64,000 bases of DNA from Gemmatimonadota bacterium (GCA_028287235.1 JAQBQB010000026.1:310001-374000); one strand, 5' to 3'. Counted from the stretch's first letter, positions 26,416 to 35,529 are shown. A program made the numbers and translations. The notes: generated from the sequence alone by a model not told the origin.

Positions 26416-27300
26416 GTGCTCGCATACCTCAACGGTCAATTCCTCCCGCGCTCAGCGGCCACCATCTCGGTCGAGGATCGGGGCTTCATCTTCGGCGACG
26501 GCGTCTATGAAGTTTGGCGCGTCGTCAACGGCCAGCTGTTCGAGACGGAGCGCCACCTCGACCGGTTGAAGTTCGGCTTGGCCGAGCTGCGGATCACGGC
26601 GCCCGACATCACCCGCACCGATTTCCTCCGCCAGATCGCGGAGCGATTGCTTACCGAGTCGGACTTGCTCGAGGGCGAAGCGACGCTCTATGTCGAGGTG
26701 ACGCGGGGCGGGGCGCCGCGGACGCACAACTTTCCGCCGCCGGGAACGCCGCCCACCGTTTATGTGACGGTGAATCGATTCAAACCCCCCGAGGAGCTGC
26801 GGGCACGCGGCGCCGCGGCGATCACGATACCCGACATCCGGTGGCTGCGTTGCGACATCAAGACGCTGCAGCTGCTCCCCAACGTGCTGGCGAAGCAAGC
26901 GGCGATGGAAGTCGGCGCCACGGAAGCATGGATGATTCGCGACGGCGTGGTGACGGAGGGGTCGCACGCGAGCGTGATTGGCGTGATCGACGGCGTGATT
27001 CGAACGCACCCGACGAACAATCTCATTCTGCCGGGTATAACACGGAGCGTCGTGCTGGACATCGCGCGCCGAGCGGGCATTCCCGTTAGAGAAGACGCAT
27101 TTACCGAGCAGGATATTCCGCGGCTCGAAGAAGCGTTTCTCGCGGGCACCACGACGGACGTGATGCCGATCGTGCGGGTGAACGAGCAGGTCATCGGCAA
27201 TGGTACGCCCGGACCCATCACGACCCGCCTTCATACGGCCTTCCGCGCGCATCTCGACGCGTCGTGCGCGGCAGGCCATGCACAGCCCACGACGGCATAA
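26416..27300 (+). CDS. D-amino acid aminotransferase (class-IV PLP enzyme)
   Basis: 294 residues from GTG at 26416; longer in-frame starts would run back through the divergent aldolase gene. AYLNGQFLPRSAATISVEDRGF is the class-IV N-terminus, FGDGVYEVWRV follows, and the PLP Lys lies in CDIKTLQLLPNVLAKQ. EAWMIRDGVVTEGSHASV and LPGITRSVVLDIAR complete the signature. This matches D-alanine transaminases that make D-Glu and D-Ala; branched-chain aminotransferases are longer with a different N-terminus. It shares a 90-nt gap with the catabolic operon and overlaps the DedA gene. Confidence 0.9.
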   Translation: MLAYLNGQFLPRSAATISVEDRGFIFGDGVYEVWRVVNGQLFETERHLDRLKFGLAELRITAPDITRTDFLRQIAERLLTESDLLEGEATLYVEVTRGGAPRTHNFPPPGTPPTVYVTVNRFKPPEELRARGAAAITIPDIRWLRCDIKTLQLLPNVLAKQAAMEVGATEAWMIRDGVVTEGSHASVIGVIDGVIRTHPTNNLILPGITRSVVLDIARRAGIPVREDAFTEQDIPRLEEAFLAGTTTDVMPIVRVNEQVIGNGTPGPITTRLHTAFRAHLDASCAAGHAQPTTA

Positions 27301-27986
27301 CGACCCTACGCGGAGCGACGACCATTCTTGCGCTGCTGCAAGCCGCGACGTCGCATCCCAACGCGGTCGCCGCGTTACACCGACTCTGGGCGTACATCAC
27401 GCTCGCCGCGACCGGCATCATCACGGAGGAAGCCACTCCGCTGATCGGAGGCCTCGCGGCGCATGACGGGCGCTTGCACCTGTCGCTCGTCGTCATGTGG
27501 GTGGCGGGCGGAACATGGGCGGCGGACCTCGGGTTGTACTATGTAGGCCGGTGGCGCGGCGACTGGGCTCGCCAGCGTTGGCCGCGAGTGCGGACGTTCA
27601 TGGTGCGCGCGCTCAAGATCGTGCGGCGTCATCCGTGGCGGTCGTCGTGCGGCGTGCGGTGGGCATATGGTCTCCGGATCACCCTGCCAATCGCCTGTGG
27701 TGCCGCGAGGGTTCCAATCCCGGTCTATCTGATCGGAAGTGCAGTCAGCTGTATCAGTTGGGCGTTCATCTTTTCGCTGTTGGGCTGGGGCTTCGGCCGT
27801 ACGACACTGATCGTCCTCGGCCATGTTCGTCGATACGAGAACTTTTTGGTCGTTGCGATCGTTCTGATGTTGGCGATCGTCTTCTGGGTGATGCGTAAGC
27901 GGCACGTGGAGGACGAGGTCGTCGAAGTACTGGCGTCGGGGGATACGGGCCCGTTCCCGAAGGTCTCGCGTCCGGACGACGAATGA
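27264..27986 (+). CDS. DedA/VTT-family membrane protein
   Basis: 240 residues; the chosen start overlaps the aminotransferase gene by 37 nt. The VTT core is recognisable: ITEEATPLIGGLAAHDGRL (re-entrant acidic segment), a membrane helix with WAADLGLYYVGRWRGDW, and the basic signature RWAYGLRITLPIACGAARV, followed by two more helices. DedA proteins flip or recycle polyprenyl phosphate or phospholipid and affect membrane homeostasis. The tail (about 215-240) is acidic. It is coupled to the MsrA gene. Confidence 0.85.
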   Translation: MRGRPCTAHDGITTLRGATTILALLQAATSHPNAVAALHRLWAYITLAATGIITEEATPLIGGLAAHDGRLHLSLVVMWVAGGTWAADLGLYYVGRWRGDWARQRWPRVRTFMVRALKIVRRHPWRSSCGVRWAYGLRITLPIACGAARVPIPVYLIGSAVSCISWAFIFSLLGWGFGRTTLIVLGHVRRYENFLVVAIVLMLAIVFWVMRKRHVEDEVVEVLASGDTGPFPKVSRPDDE

Positions 27987-28000
27987 ACAAGGAGACGGAC

Positions 28001-28654
28001 ATGAAGCGGAGTCTGCAGCGCGCCATGGCGGCGCTCGCGTTGGTCGTTGCCGGATCGTTCGCGCCCGCGAGAAGTGCGTCGGCTGCGACGCCGCCAGCCA
28101 AGACGGAGACGGTCGTGTTCGCCGGCGGATGTTTCTGGGGAATCCAGTCCGTCTTCCAACACACGAAGGGCGTCGTGAGCGCGACGTCGGGCTATGCGGG
28201 CGGGACTGCCGATCGCCCTGACTACGAGCAGGTCAGCAGCGGCCGCACCGGCCACGCCGAGTCGGTGAAGGTGACGTTCGATCCTTCACAGATTTCTTAC
28301 GGCCAGTTGATGCGGGTCTTCTTCTCCGTGGCGCACGATCCCACGACGTTGAACCGCCAGGGGCCGGACGTCGGCACGCAGTATCGCTCGGCGATCTTCT
28401 ATACGACGGACGATCAGAAGCGCGCGACGGAAGCGTACATCGATCAGCTCAACAAGGCGCACGTGTATTCGCGGCCGATCGTGACCGAGGTGAAGGCGTC
28501 GAAGGGGTTCTGGGCGGCGGAGGCGTATCACCAGAATTACGCCGAGCTGCATCCGGATCAGCCGTACATCGCGATCAACGATGCGCCCAAGGTGGCGAAT
28601 CTGCGGAAGCAGTTTCCGGAGTTGTATACGGATAAGCTGGCGGCGCACGACTGA
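28001..28654 (+). CDS. msrA: exported peptide-methionine (S)-S-oxide reductase, one-cysteine type
   Basis: 217 residues. ATG at 28001 is chosen because AAGGAGA lies 5 nt upstream (27989-27995); an earlier in-frame ATG at 27983 overlaps the DedA stop but lacks a good RBS. The signal peptide runs to about RSASA. The active site GGCFWGIQSVFQ is intact, as are GYAGGTADRPDYEQV, GHAESVKVTFDP and AEAYHQNY. The catalytic Cys is the only cysteine in the protein, so it lacks the usual C-terminal recycling cysteines and would need an external thiol. It repairs oxidised methionine in envelope proteins. Confidence 0.93.
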   Translation: MKRSLQRAMAALALVVAGSFAPARSASAATPPAKTETVVFAGGCFWGIQSVFQHTKGVVSATSGYAGGTADRPDYEQVSSGRTGHAESVKVTFDPSQISYGQLMRVFFSVAHDPTTLNRQGPDVGTQYRSAIFYTTDDQKRATEAYIDQLNKAHVYSRPIVTEVKASKGFWAAEAYHQNYAELHPDQPYIAINDAPKVANLRKQFPELYTDKLAAHD

Positions 28655-28660
28655 CGCTAG

Positions 28661-28696
28661 GTGTCATCCGTCGACCCGCTTCGCTCAGGATGACAC
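28661..28696. repeat. REP-like inverted repeat, copy 1
   Basis: gtgtcatcc (28661-28669) and ggatgacac (28688-28696) are perfect 9-bp arms. Read on the minus strand, the interior carries cctgagcgaagcggg, which recurs in related form at 37931-37986. It lies between the convergent msrA and decarboxylase genes. Similar TCATCCTGAGCGAAGCG elements are, as I recall, common intergenic repeats in several soil phyla. Confidence 0.7.
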
Positions 28697-30130
28697 GCGT
28701 GCAGCTTCTTGCAGCTTCTCCCACGCCAGCGCGAGATGCTTTTTCTCGGTGCGAATATTCCCCACCGACAACCGTAGCGTGAACCGGTCGTGCAGCTTGG
28801 TGTGCGAGAGAAACACTTCGCCGCCGTCGTTCACGGCGTGCATGATCTGCTCGTTCCGGCGATCTCGCTCCGTGTCGCTCATGCCGTTGGGCGCGTAGCG
28901 AAAGCAGACGAGGGCGAAGGGGACGGGTGCCATGAGCTCCCAGTCGCCGCTCGACTCCACCCAGCCGGCGAATTCTTTCGCGAGCGCGCAATGTTGGCGT
29001 AGTCGCTCCGCCAATCCGTCCGCGCCGAACGCGCGGATGACCATCCACAGCTTGAGCGCGCGGAAGCGGCGGCCGAGCTGCACGCCGTAGTCCATGTAGT
29101 TCACGACCTCGTGCTGCTCGCGCGTCACGAGATACTCGGGCACGAGCGAGAACGCGCGCTTGAGGACCTCCGGCCGCTTGATGAAGAACGCCGAGCAGTC
29201 AAAGGGCGTGAACAACCATTTGTGCGGGTTCACGACGAGCGAGTCGGCGCCCTCGACGCCGTCGAGCACATAGCGGAACTCCGGAACGACGGCGAGCGTG
29301 CCGCCGTACGCGCCGTCGACGTGCAGCCAGAGGTTTTCCCGCCGGCAGATCTCGGCGATCGCCGGGACCGGATCGATGCTCGAGGTGCTCGTCGTGCCGA
29401 CGGTGGCGACGCAGGCGAGCGGCAGATAGCCCTGCGCGCGATCGGCGGCGACGGCGGCGGCCAGCGCATCGGGTCGCATGCGGAATTGATCGTCGTCTGC
29501 AATCTTCACGACGTTCTCGAGCCCGATACCCAGTGCGAGCGCCGCCTTGTCGACCGACGAATGAACGTGCTTGGACGCGTAGACGCGCAATCGCGGCAGG
29601 TCGGTACGTCCGGCCATGCCGCGCTCGCGGATCTCGAGCTCCGGCCGCGACTCGCGCGCCGCGGCGAGGGCGAGCATCGACGAGATCGACGCCGTATCGG
29701 TGGTGATGCCGAACCATCCGTCGCGCAGGCCGAGCATCTGTCGCAGCCAGTCGGTAGCGACCTCTTCGAGCTCCGTCGCGGCGGGCGACGTCTTCCAGAG
29801 CATCGCCTTCACGTCGAGCGCCGCGATGAGCATCTCGGCGAGGATGCCCGGAATGGACGACGAGGTCGCGAAGTAGCCGAAGAACGCCGGGTGATTCCAG
29901 TGCGTAATGCCCGGAAGGATCTTCGTCTCGAAATCCTGGAGAATTGTCTCCAGCGTCTCGCCAGTGCCCGGCGGAGCCGCGGGAAGCGACGCGCGAATGT
30001 CGCCCGGCTTCACGGTGGACAGTACTGGATACCGTTCCGGATGCTCGAGGTAGGTCGCGATCCAATCGAGGATCGCGCGCCCCTGCGATATCAGCTCTTC
30101 GCGGGGCAGATCTCCGTGCGTCATCTCCAT
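28685..30130 (-). CDS. group-II PLP decarboxylase (aromatic-L-amino-acid decarboxylase-like)
   Basis: 481 residues from ATG at 30130 (AGGA upstream); a second ATG at 30124 overlaps the permease stop (ATGA), so the genes are coupled either way. ITHWNHPAFFGYFATSSSIPG is the hallmark N-terminal region of DDC/tryptophan/tyrosine decarboxylases. PLP residues: LHVDGAYGG with the Asp, and VNPHKWLFTPFD with the Schiff-base Lys. It converts an aromatic amino acid to the amine plus CO2; which one cannot be told. Unusually it is the distal gene of an operon with an ABC-2 exporter. Confidence 0.92.
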   Translation of the reverse strand: MEMTHGDLPREELISQGRAILDWIATYLEHPERYPVLSTVKPGDIRASLPAAPPGTGETLETILQDFETKILPGITHWNHPAFFGYFATSSSIPGILAEMLIAALDVKAMLWKTSPAATELEEVATDWLRQMLGLRDGWFGITTDTASISSMLALAAARESRPELEIRERGMAGRTDLPRLRVYASKHVHSSVDKAALALGIGLENVVKIADDDQFRMRPDALAAAVAADRAQGYLPLACVATVGTTSTSSIDPVPAIAEICRRENLWLHVDGAYGGTLAVVPEFRYVLDGVEGADSLVVNPHKWLFTPFDCSAFFIKRPEVLKRAFSLVPEYLVTREQHEVVNYMDYGVQLGRRFRALKLWMVIRAFGADGLAERLRQHCALAKEFAGWVESSGDWELMAPVPFALVCFRYAPNGMSDTERDRRNEQIMHAVNDGGEVFLSHTKLHDRFTLRLSVGNIRTEKKHLALAWEKLQEAARVSS

Positions 30131-31209
30131 CGGAAAATCCTGAGTGCGATGGCGAAGCAAACGACCATCCAGGCGAGCAGGACGGCCATCTGCGGCCAGA
30201 GCTGCGTCAGCTCGGCGCCGCGCAGCATGTTCGCGCGCAGGGCGTCGTTCGTCGCGGTGAGGGGGAGCGCCTTGATGAACGGCTGAACGGCGCTTGGAAA
30301 ATTCTCCGACGAAAAGAACACGCCCGACAGCACCCACATTGGCAGCATGGACAGGTTCATCAAGCCCGACACACCCTCGATCGTCTTCGAGCGCGAAGCG
30401 ATCAGAAGGCCGAAGCCGCCGAAGGCCAGCGCGCTCAGCACGATGATGGTCGCGATCGCGAACAACGAGCCGCGCATCGGAACGCCGAAGAGCAGGGTGG
30501 AAAAGCCGAGCAACACCGCAACCTCGATCGTCAACATGATGAGGCGCGAGATCACGTACGAGCCGAGGTACTGCGAGCGCGGCATCGGTGTCGCCACCAA
30601 TCGTTTCAGCAGATTCTTTCGGCGCTGGTCGACGATCGAATAGCCGAGGCCCCAGATGCCGCCGCCCATGATCGTCATGCCGAGCAGGCCGGGCACGACG
30701 AAGTCGATGTAGCGCGATCCGCGTTCGCGGACATGCTGGTCGCCGACAGTCATCACGTCGGCGCGGCCGGCGCCGCGCTGGATCGCGTCGTTCACCATGA
30801 GCCGCGCGGTGCGCGCATCGGGCCGGGTGTCGTCGTATTGATACTGCACGGCGCCCAAGCTGCTCGGCACGACGACGAGCGCGACGCGCCCCGTGCGAAG
30901 CGCGACCGCCGCGCTATCCGGCGCAAGCTCCTCGACCGCGAGCCCGGAATCGCCGCGCAGCGAGGCGGCGAGCGCCGCCGACCGTGGTCCGACGTTCACC
31001 ACGGCGACGTGCACCACGTCGGCCGGCTTGCTGCGAAAGGCGATGCCCAGGCCAATGGCGAGCAGGATGGGAAAGCCGAACGACCAGAACAGCGCCTCGG
31101 GCTCCCGCGTGTACTCCTTGAAGCGAACCGTGATGAGCTGATAGAGGGAGCTCGCACGCAGTCCGGTGGCGTCGGCACTCGTGTCGCCCTTTGCGCGTTG
31201 CTCACTCAT
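30121..31209 (-). CDS. ABC-2 type exporter permease
   Basis: 362 residues from ATG at 31209, overlapping the ATPase gene by 8 nt. One N-terminal helix (WSFGFPILLAIGLGIAF), an external domain of about 110 residues, and five C-terminal helices (VPGLLGMTIMGGGIWGLGYS, SYVISRLIMLTIEVAVLL, LPMWVLSGVFFSSENFP) give the ABC2_membrane topology. NLLKRLVATPMPRSQYL is the family signature before the second helix. It pairs with the ATPase upstream, and its stop overlaps the decarboxylase gene. Confidence 0.9.
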   Translation of the reverse strand: MSEQRAKGDTSADATGLRASSLYQLITVRFKEYTREPEALFWSFGFPILLAIGLGIAFRSKPADVVHVAVVNVGPRSAALAASLRGDSGLAVEELAPDSAAVALRTGRVALVVVPSSLGAVQYQYDDTRPDARTARLMVNDAIQRGAGRADVMTVGDQHVRERGSRYIDFVVPGLLGMTIMGGGIWGLGYSIVDQRRKNLLKRLVATPMPRSQYLGSYVISRLIMLTIEVAVLLGFSTLLFGVPMRGSLFAIATIIVLSALAFGGFGLLIASRSKTIEGVSGLMNLSMLPMWVLSGVFFSSENFPSAVQPFIKALPLTATNDALRANMLRGAELTQLWPQMAVLLAWMVVCFAIALRIFRWR

Positions 31210-32152
31210 TGCGTAGCTGTCTCCCGGTGAGCGATACGAACACGTCCTCGAGCGTGGCGGAGTGCGTCGTGAGCTGTGCCAGCTCGAGCCGGCGTTGCGC
31301 CAGGAGAGCAAGGAGCGCCGGCACGGTACGATGCAGCGCGCTCACCTGCAGCTCGTAACCGCCGGCGAGCCGTCGCGCCGCGATGACGCCGTCGATCGCG
31401 GCGAGCGATGCATCCTCGAGCGGCGGGGCGCCGTCAAGGAGCGCGAACTCGACGACATGCTCGGCGCCGAGCGACCCGATCAGCTCCTGCGGCGTGCCGA
31501 GCGCGATGACTTTGCCATGGTCGACGATCGCGACGCGGTCGCACAGCATCTCCGCCTCATCCATGTAGTGGGTCGTCAGCATGATCGTGCGGCCGAGCGC
31601 CTTGAACTCGGTGATCAGGTCCCACAGCTGGCGGCGCGACTGCGGATCGAGCCCGGTGGTGGGCTCGTCGAGGAAGAGCAGGTCGGGATCGCCGACGATG
31701 GCGCAGGCGAGGGCGAGGCGTTGCTTCTGGCCGCCCGACAGCTTGCCGACGCGCGCGTGGCGCTTCTCGTCGAGCTGCACGAGGCCAATGACGTCGGCGA
31801 CGGTTCGTCCGCGCGCGTAGAAGCTGCGGAACAACCGAACCGTTTCCTCGACGGTCAACTTTTCCGCGAGCTGAGTTTCCTGAAGTTGAATACCAAGACG
31901 CTCACGAAGCTCCCGCTCGTCGCGATCCCAGCGAAGGCCGAGGAGCTCGACATCGCCGGAATCCGGCGCGAGCAGGCCCTCGCAGATCTCAATGGTCGTC
32001 GTCTTGCCGGCGCCGTTTGGACCGAGCAGCCCGAAGCACTCGCCGGGCGCGACCATGAGATCGAGTCCGTCGACGGCCCGCACGTCGTCGTAATGTTTGT
32101 GTAAATGCCTGACGAACAGCGCGTGTTGGGGAGAGTTCGAGGGTTCGGGCAT
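31202..32152 (-). CDS. ABC transporter ATP-binding protein (ABC-2 exporter, DrrA/CcmA class)
   Basis: 316 residues from ATG at 32152, avoiding overlap with the divergent gene. Walker A is GPNGAGKTTT, Q-loop LQETQLAEKL, signature LSGGQKQRLALA, Walker B LLFLDEPTTGLD, H-loop TTHYMDEAE. The C-terminal extension of about 80 residues is usual in drug and polysaccharide exporters of this class. With the permease gene it forms a homodimeric-type exporter; the decarboxylase in the same operon hints at a biogenic amine or amine-derived cargo, which is inference. Confidence 0.94.
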   Translation of the reverse strand: MPEPSNSPQHALFVRHLHKHYDDVRAVDGLDLMVAPGECFGLLGPNGAGKTTTIEICEGLLAPDSGDVELLGLRWDRDERELRERLGIQLQETQLAEKLTVEETVRLFRSFYARGRTVADVIGLVQLDEKRHARVGKLSGGQKQRLALACAIVGDPDLLFLDEPTTGLDPQSRRQLWDLITEFKALGRTIMLTTHYMDEAEMLCDRVAIVDHGKVIALGTPQELIGSLGAEHVVEFALLDGAPPLEDASLAAIDGVIAARRLAGGYELQVSALHRTVPALLALLAQRRLELAQLTTHSATLEDVFVSLTGRQLRNE

Positions 32153-32227
32153 AGTCGGTAATTCTACATCCTCTTGCTCGCCGCCGCGCCAGCCCATAGC
32201 GTGGACGGTGTTCGCTCAGGCGGAATC

Positions 32228-32995
32228 GTGACTCCTTCGGTGCACGCGCGCTGGCTCGCTCTGTCGTTGTTGCTCGGACCGCGCATCGCGGCCCGGAGTC
32301 AGACGGGAGTGGTGGTCGGCATCGTGCGCGATTCCGCGGGCCGAGTGCGGCTCGGACAGGCGGTCGTCACCGGTGAGACCGCGTCGCCGGTGCGCGCGAT
32401 CAGCGACGACTCGGGCAACTATCGCTTGAGCGGCGTGCGTGCGGGACCGATCAAGGTGTGGGCCCGGCACATCGGCTACGCGCCCGAGACGCTCACCGTC
32501 GTGGTGAGGTCCGGCGAAATCGCGCGCGCCGATTTTTCGCTACGTACGTCGGCGGCGCAACTCGACGCGGACATCATCGAAGCCGATCCGCTTCGCGGGA
32601 AGATGGGCGCTTTCAACAAGCGCCGCGCGCGCGGAGTGGGAAGCTTCATCACCCGCGCCGAGATCGAGCACCGGCGTCCGGCGTCGATGAGCGAGTTGCT
32701 TCGATACGTTCCGGGAGTCGGCGTGACGCAGAAGATGGCCGGCGAGCCTCAGCCCATCCACATGCAACGCTCGGCGAAATCGAGCATGCAGGCGTCGTGC
32801 GTGGTGCAGGTGTACGTCGACGGACATCCGTACCCCAATGGGAGCGTCGACGATTTCCAGCCGCTGGCCATCGAGGGAGTCGAGGTCTATCGCAGCGCAT
32901 CGGAGATCCCGGCCGACTTTCGCACCCGCGACGCCACGTGTGGCGTCATTGCGCTGTGGACACGGGATCCCGAAGCGGCGCGGCGTCAGCCGTGA
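32228..32995 (+). CDS. short secreted protein: carboxypeptidase-regulatory-like domain plus TonB-type plug
   Basis: 255 residues from GTG at 32228, which gives a signal peptide ending near AARSQ. VVGIVRDSAGRVRLGQAVVT with GNYRLSGVRAGPIKVWARHIGY is a carboxypeptidase-D regulatory-like beta-sandwich (about 25-105). RAEIEHRRPASMSELLRYVPGV and VYVDGHPYPNG with IEGVEVYRSASEIPADFR match the plug domain of TonB-dependent receptors. There is no beta-barrel: it ends about where a receptor's barrel would begin. Stand-alone plug proteins occur in Gemmatimonadota-like genomes, but their function is unknown. Confidence 0.78.
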   Translation: MTPSVHARWLALSLLLGPRIAARSQTGVVVGIVRDSAGRVRLGQAVVTGETASPVRAISDDSGNYRLSGVRAGPIKVWARHIGYAPETLTVVVRSGEIARADFSLRTSAAQLDADIIEADPLRGKMGAFNKRRARGVGSFITRAEIEHRRPASMSELLRYVPGVGVTQKMAGEPQPIHMQRSAKSSMQASCVVQVYVDGHPYPNGSVDDFQPLAIEGVEVYRSASEIPADFRTRDATCGVIALWTRDPEAARRQP

Positions 32996-33114
32996 ACTGC
33001 AGCTAACGCGGACACCGGTTTTGGGTGGCATTCGGCTCGGGACGAGAGCCGGTTCGAAACCTCCGGCCGCGGCCCCACGTATCGTCTGCAGCCGCCGCTT
33101 CCCCGAGGTTCCGC

Positions 33115-35529
33115 ATGCTTTTCGCCCTCGGCGCCGTTCTCGCGCTGAACCTGCAAATCCAAGTCGGACCGCCGCAACGACGTCTGCCCGCCGTCCGCGA
33201 CAGCTCGTCCGACACGACCAAGTCGTCGGGCAACCGGCGTAGTCGCGGCATTCGACGCCCGGTCACCGCCGAAGATCAACGCACGGCGTTCAAGGATCCG
33301 ACAGCCAAGGTCACCCTGCTGCACGCGCGCGTGGCGCGGTTGAGCCAGGACTCGGCGCTCGTCGCCTACGACGCGATGTCCTACTCGCGAATCTCCGCCG
33401 GAATGGGATTCACCAAGATCGGGCGCGATCGCTTGATCTTCCGTCACGAGAGCGCCGCCCGAGTTCAATGGCGGCAGGGCGTCGGCGTGTGGATGGAGGC
33501 GAAGGGGGAGCGCACCGCGATGCCGATGATCGCGGGAGACGACGCCGACCGCGAGATGCACAAGGGAATGCACGACCCGGACATGAACGCGGCTATCCCG
33601 TACTTTCCGGGATACGAGCCCCTCTGGGTCGGCAACAACATTGCGCGCGCGCAGGTCGACGAGCACGAGATCGTGAACCCGATCGCCGACGGCGCCGAGG
33701 CGTACTACACGTACGAAACGGGCGACTCCGTCAGCTTCAGGCTTCCGAACGGCACCGTCATTCAGCTGCGCGAAGTAAAGATCCGGCCCCGCGAGCCGAA
33801 GTGGAATCTCGCCGTCGGCTCGCTCTGGTTCGACACGAAATCGGGCCAGCTCGTGCGCGCCGCCTATCGCCTGTCGATTCCGATCGACATTTGGGCCATC
33901 GCCAAAGCGGACGACCCGAAATCGATGGACGACGTGCCGGTCTGGGTGAAGCCGATGATCACGCCGATGAAGGCCGAAGTGTCGGCGATCGCCGTGGAGT
34001 ATGGTCTGCATGAAGGACGGTTCTGGCTCCCGCGCCTCCGGCTCGCCGAGGGTAGCGCGCAAGTGAGCTTCATGCACGTGCCTTTCAAGATGGAAGAGAG
34101 CTTCAAATACGCGAGCGTGAACGCGAAGGACAGCCTGCCGCCGATCAAGGTGGCCGCGAGCTCGGCCCCGCGACGAATGCCGGATACGCTCACCGTGGAG
34201 CAGCAGGGCGAGTGGCGCGACTCGGTTCGCAAGGCGACGCGTGCACGCGTGGTCGCGCGGAACGACTCGGTTCATCGCGGGCTGCGCGCGGTCGACACCA
34301 GGAGCTCGCAGTGCGACACGTCCAACGTTCGCGTCGTGACCAGCACGCGGTACGATTCGCAGCTCAAGATCGCGATCAAGATTCCCTGCGACGAATCGAA
34401 GCTCGAGACGTCGCCCGATCTCCCGCCGTCGATCTACGATCCGGGAGAGGAGCTGTTCGGCACCAAGGAGCTGGAGGCATTGAAGAACGAGGCGCTCTCG
34501 CTCGGCGCGCAGGCGCCGATGCAGTTCAATCGGTCCATGCTGCCGCCGCCGTCGCTGGCGTACGGGCCGTCGATGATGCGGTACAACCGCGTCGAGGGTC
34601 TGTCGTTCGGCGCGTCGGTCGAGCAGGAGGTGGGCGGGGGATACAGCGGCACCGCGGTGGGCCGCATCGGCATCGCCGACCGCGAGCCGAACGTCGAGCT
34701 CACCGCCGCGCGCACGAACTTGAGCGAGACCATCCGCCTGTCGGGCTACAACCATCTCGTGTCGGCGAGCGACTGGGGACATCCGCTGAGCTTCGGCAGC
34801 TCGTTCTCGGCGCTGATGTTCGGGCGCGATGAGGGATTCTACTATCGCGCATCGGGCGCGCAGCTATCCGGTGAGCGGCTGTCATCGCTCGGCGGCGGTA
34901 CGCACATGGAGTGGCGCGCGTTCGTCGAGCAGCAGCGACGCGCCGCCGTGAACACGAACTTCAGCGTGAACGGCGCCGACTTCCCGGCGAATCTCGTCGC
35001 CAGACGGGGAACATATAGCGGTCTCGGCGGGCGTTTGACGCACGACTACGGGCTCGACCCGAGAGGTTTTCGTCTCGCGACGGATTTGCGCGCCGAAGCG
35101 GCGGCCGGCGATTCCGTGTACGGCCGCGCCGCCCTCGATCTCACCGCATCGCACGGACTGGGGCGGCTGGCCGGCGCGCTCACCCTGGCGGGCGGTAGCT
35201 CGGTCGGCGGGCTTCCGGCGCAGCGCCGCTGGTATCTCGGCGGGTCGCAAACGGTGCGCGGTCAGAGCCCCGACACGTCGCAAAGCGGCAATGCGTTCTG
35301 GCTCACGCGCGCCGAGTTGGGATCGATCGACCCGGGTATGCGGCCCACGGTATTCGCCGATCTCGGTTGGGTGGGCGACCGCGCGAAGTTGAGCAACGTG
35401 GGCCGCCCGATGAGCGGGGTGGGGGCCGGCGTGTCGTTCCTCGACGGGCTGTTCCGGTTCGACGTGGCGCGCGGGATCTATCCGCGGAAGCAGTTCCGGG
35501 TGGATCTGTATCTGGAGTCGAGGTTCTAA
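33115..35529 (+). CDS. large outer-membrane protein with Omp85/surface-antigen-like C-terminal barrel
   Basis: 804 residues from ATG at 33115 (GAGG upstream). A short signal sequence precedes a Ser/Arg-rich linker. The middle (about 60-450) is beta-rich and contains repeated WxVG and D-rich segments with no domain I can name. The last 300 residues alternate as amphipathic strands; WYLGGSQTVRGQSPD carries the VRG motif of Omp85-type barrels, and the chain ends in QFRVDLYLESRF, an outer-membrane C-terminal aromatic signature. It probably sits in the outer membrane as an assembly or transport porin of unknown cargo. Confidence 0.72.
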   Translation: MLFALGAVLALNLQIQVGPPQRRLPAVRDSSSDTTKSSGNRRSRGIRRPVTAEDQRTAFKDPTAKVTLLHARVARLSQDSALVAYDAMSYSRISAGMGFTKIGRDRLIFRHESAARVQWRQGVGVWMEAKGERTAMPMIAGDDADREMHKGMHDPDMNAAIPYFPGYEPLWVGNNIARAQVDEHEIVNPIADGAEAYYTYETGDSVSFRLPNGTVIQLREVKIRPREPKWNLAVGSLWFDTKSGQLVRAAYRLSIPIDIWAIAKADDPKSMDDVPVWVKPMITPMKAEVSAIAVEYGLHEGRFWLPRLRLAEGSAQVSFMHVPFKMEESFKYASVNAKDSLPPIKVAASSAPRRMPDTLTVEQQGEWRDSVRKATRARVVARNDSVHRGLRAVDTRSSQCDTSNVRVVTSTRYDSQLKIAIKIPCDESKLETSPDLPPSIYDPGEELFGTKELEALKNEALSLGAQAPMQFNRSMLPPPSLAYGPSMMRYNRVEGLSFGASVEQEVGGGYSGTAVGRIGIADREPNVELTAARTNLSETIRLSGYNHLVSASDWGHPLSFGSSFSALMFGRDEGFYYRASGAQLSGERLSSLGGGTHMEWRAFVEQQRRAAVNTNFSVNGADFPANLVARRGTYSGLGGRLTHDYGLDPRGFRLATDLRAEAAAGDSVYGRAALDLTASHGLGRLAGALTLAGGSSVGGLPAQRRWYLGGSQTVRGQSPDTSQSGNAFWLTRAELGSIDPGMRPTVFADLGWVGDRAKLSNVGRPMSGVGAGVSFLDGLFRFDVARGIYPRKQFRVDLYLESRF

